Positions 62,597 through 64,000 of a stretch of 64,000 nucleotides of DNA are shown piece after piece (position 1 is the stretch's first letter; each line of letters begins with the position of its first letter). The translations under genes were made by a program, and so were the position numbers. This DNA is from Streptomyces sp. NBC_00271 (GTDB lineage: Bacteria > Actinomycetota > Actinomycetes > Streptomycetales > Streptomycetaceae), in NCBI RefSeq assembly GCF_036178845.1, contig NZ_CP108070.1:11284001-11348000 (forward strand), written 5' to 3'. The notes under the pieces were generated by a model. The model ran no database searches. It saw only the letters and a list, made by a program, of their open reading frames with translations, and was not told where the DNA came from.

Positions 62597-63490
62597 TCAG
62601 GAGAGGACGGCGGGCTTGAGTGTCTGGGCGCACCACTGCTCGAAGCTGGTGGGGAAGGTGGTGTCCGGAGTGCGGGCGATGCCGGCGTCGAGACCCTCGT
62701 CCTTGGCCCGCTTCATGTCGACGATGCCCTGGACGAATGCCTCGTTGAGGCCGTAGCCGACGAGGGTGGTGTACAGCTCGTCGAGCGGCTGGCGTTCGTA
62801 GCGGACGGGGCGGCCTAGCTGTTCGGTCATGATGCGGGCCAGGTCATTGGGGGACAGGTCCTGCGGCCCGAGGACCGGGACGCTGTCGGTGCCGGACCAC
62901 GAGCGGTTCAGCAGCAGGCCGGCGGCGGCGGCCGCGATGTCGGCGACAGCGACGAGGGGGGCCTTGCGGTCGGCGTCGACGGTGTCGGTGAAGACGCCCT
63001 TGTCGCGGATCGAGTCGGACTCCTCCAGGAGGTTCTCGAAGAAGGACGGGTTGGCCAGGGCACGGTAGGCGACGCCGGTGTCGGCGATGAGGTCGTCCAT
63101 GGCGAGGGAGGCGGCGACGAGGCCGGCCCGGTCGGCGAGCGGGGTGCCGCGGCCGAGCGCGGAGACGCCGACGACATGGCCGACGCCGTGGGCGGCGAGT
63201 GCCTTGACGGCGGGGCGGGTGAAACCGCTGTAGGCGTCCTGCGGGGTCAGGGAGGCGTCCGGGGGGACGAGCCAGAAGACGGCGTCCGCACCCTCGAAGG
63301 CCCGGTCGAGGACCTCGGCTTCTGCGTGCGAGCCGGTGACCACCTCGACACGTCCGCGCGCCGCGTCCGGAAGCCGGGCGGGATCGCGCACGACCACGCG
63401 CAATTCCTCGCCCGCGGCGGGGGCTGACTCCAGGAGCCGGGAGAGCAGGTGACGGCCGATGTTCCCGGTGGGAGCAGTAATGACGATCAT
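62597..63490 (-). CDS. NmrA/HSCARG-like NAD(P)-binding protein
   Basis: A 297-residue atypical SDR. MIVITAPTGNIGRHLLSRLL is the Rossmann motif, followed by VFWLVPPDASLTPQDAYSGF and HVVGVSALGRGTPLADRAG. DLIADTGVAYRALANPSFFE and KAPLVAVADIAAAAAGLLLN are conserved in the NmrA group. ATG 63490 is 108 bp from a divergent LysR gene. It probably forms an operon with darcynin. In related loci NmrA and darcynin proteins are controlled by a divergent LysR regulator. Confidence 0.85.
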   Translation of the reverse strand: MIVITAPTGNIGRHLLSRLLESAPAAGEELRVVVRDPARLPDAARGRVEVVTGSHAEAEVLDRAFEGADAVFWLVPPDASLTPQDAYSGFTRPAVKALAAHGVGHVVGVSALGRGTPLADRAGLVAASLAMDDLIADTGVAYRALANPSFFENLLEESDSIRDKGVFTDTVDADRKAPLVAVADIAAAAAGLLLNRSWSGTDSVPVLGPQDLSPNDLARIMTEQLGRPVRYERQPLDELYTTLVGYGLNEAFVQGIVDMKRAKDEGLDAGIARTPDTTFPTSFEQWCAQTLKPAVLS

Positions 63491-63598
63491 GAAAACCTCG
63501 CAGGTCGCGCCGGTTCGGTACGCCCCCTCATCCTGCTGAGGGTCTCCGTGCTGCCACAATGGGAACTTCGGCACGGAATCATTGACTGAAATGGAATA

Positions 63599-64000
63599 AT
63601 GCTGGTGAGCAGCCCGGATCCGGTCATCGACGCCAATCTCGCCATCGCGCTGGATGCTCTGCTGGCCGAGCACAGCGTGACCCGCGCCGCCGCCCGTCTG
63701 CACACCTCGCCCGCAGCCATGAGCCGCACCCTCGCCCGTCTGCGCCGCATCCTCCAGGACCCCCTCCTGGTCCGGGCCGGACAGACCATGGTCCCCACCC
63801 CACGCGCCCAGGCCCTGCGCGAGGAAGCCGCCGCAGTGGTACGCAGCCTCGGAGCGCTGCTCAGCCCTGGCGCGAGCGTCGACCCCGCCGGCCTCAGCGG
63901 CACCTTCACCCTCCAAGCCGCCGACCTGGTCGGCGCGGCACTGACCCCCGGACTGCTGCAACTGGCCCAGCGGGAGGCGCCGGGGGTCTCGTTCCGGATC
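63599..64000 (+). CDS. LysR family transcriptional regulator, 5' part
   Basis: Truncated by the right edge after 134 residues. The winged HTH (LAIALDALLAEHSVTRAAAR, LHTSPAAMSRTLARLRRILQ and DPLLVRAGQTMVPTPRAQ) is complete and the linker helix and first strand of the effector domain (GTFTLQAADLVGAALTPG) are visible. It is divergent from the NmrA/darcynin unit, its likely target. Confidence 0.87.
   Translation, partial: MLVSSPDPVIDANLAIALDALLAEHSVTRAAARLHTSPAAMSRTLARLRRILQDPLLVRAGQTMVPTPRAQALREEAAAVVRSLGALLSPGASVDPAGLSGTFTLQAADLVGAALTPGLLQLAQREAPGVSFRI

Noticed and set aside
1..64000. tRNA or rRNA genes
   Set aside because: No cloverleaf with TTCGA-type T loop and CCA-compatible acceptor, and no rRNA-like sequence, was noticed on either strand.

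Overview
The window is high-GC actinomycete chromosomal DNA, most likely Streptomyces or a close relative. The evidence is the strong G/C bias at third codon positions, many GTG starts, the families present (ALF-repeat protein, FG-GAP trypsin-like protein, class I terpene synthase, TetR/AraC/MarR regulators, darcynin) and TTA codons confined to a few secreted-enzyme genes. The many gene relics and insertion sequences suggest a chromosome arm or other accessory region.

Layout. 1-7.2 kb holds the start of a zinc-less quinone oxidoreductase, a VOC protein, and small regulator/enzyme pairs: TetR with a DUF4345 membrane protein, AraC with NmrA and SnoaL proteins. A lone TOPRIM protein and a GlxA-type regulator follow. 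7.6-14.1 kb has a broken ABC ATPase, a cobalamin riboswitch with no obvious partner, and a valine/isobutyrate catabolic operon: mmsA, an isobutyryl-CoA-type dehydrogenase, a 3-hydroxyisobutyryl-CoA hydrolase, mmsB and an enoyl-CoA hydratase. mmsA and mmsB each carry a one-base frameshift. 15.5-24.5 kb is an alpha-1,3-glucan degradation locus: two multidomain GH87 enzymes and one Tat-exported GH71/99-like enzyme. 24.6-29.3 kb is a gene graveyard (PKS acyltransferase, IS630, IS701, ECF sigma and RibD/DHFR pieces) that also holds a pectate lyase and two related small secreted peptides.

29.8-41.8 kb carries an Old Yellow Enzyme/TetR pair, an L,D-transpeptidase, an APH-type kinase, a sesquiterpene synthase, a long protein with a TerD-like C-terminus, and an HTH/SDR pair separated by a heptanucleotide repeat. 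41.8-45.3 kb holds a HIT protein and nested transposons, including an intact 1,680-bp IS5-type element with terminal repeats, a TAA target duplication and a passenger gene. 45.3-52.1 kb is a secreted-protein locus on the minus strand: a membrane protein, a giant Ala-rich ALF-repeat protein, a trypsin-like/FG-GAP protein with two substituted catalytic residues, and a small secreted protein. A perfect CRP-type palindrome lies about 300 bp upstream of it. 52.5-55.3 kb is again IS material with one complete IS110 transposase. 55.4-64 kb holds regulator/enzyme pairs (SRPBCC/TetR, SnoaL, MarR, Lrp/AsnC with a YtcJ-type amidohydrolase, darcynin, NmrA/LysR).

The main themes are degradation of exogenous polysaccharide (fungal or bacterial alpha-1,3-glucan, pectate), branched-chain amino acid catabolism, and small divergent regulator/enzyme modules in a region worn by transposition. 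Four genes would be intact if one base were restored, so part of the apparent decay may be sequencing error.
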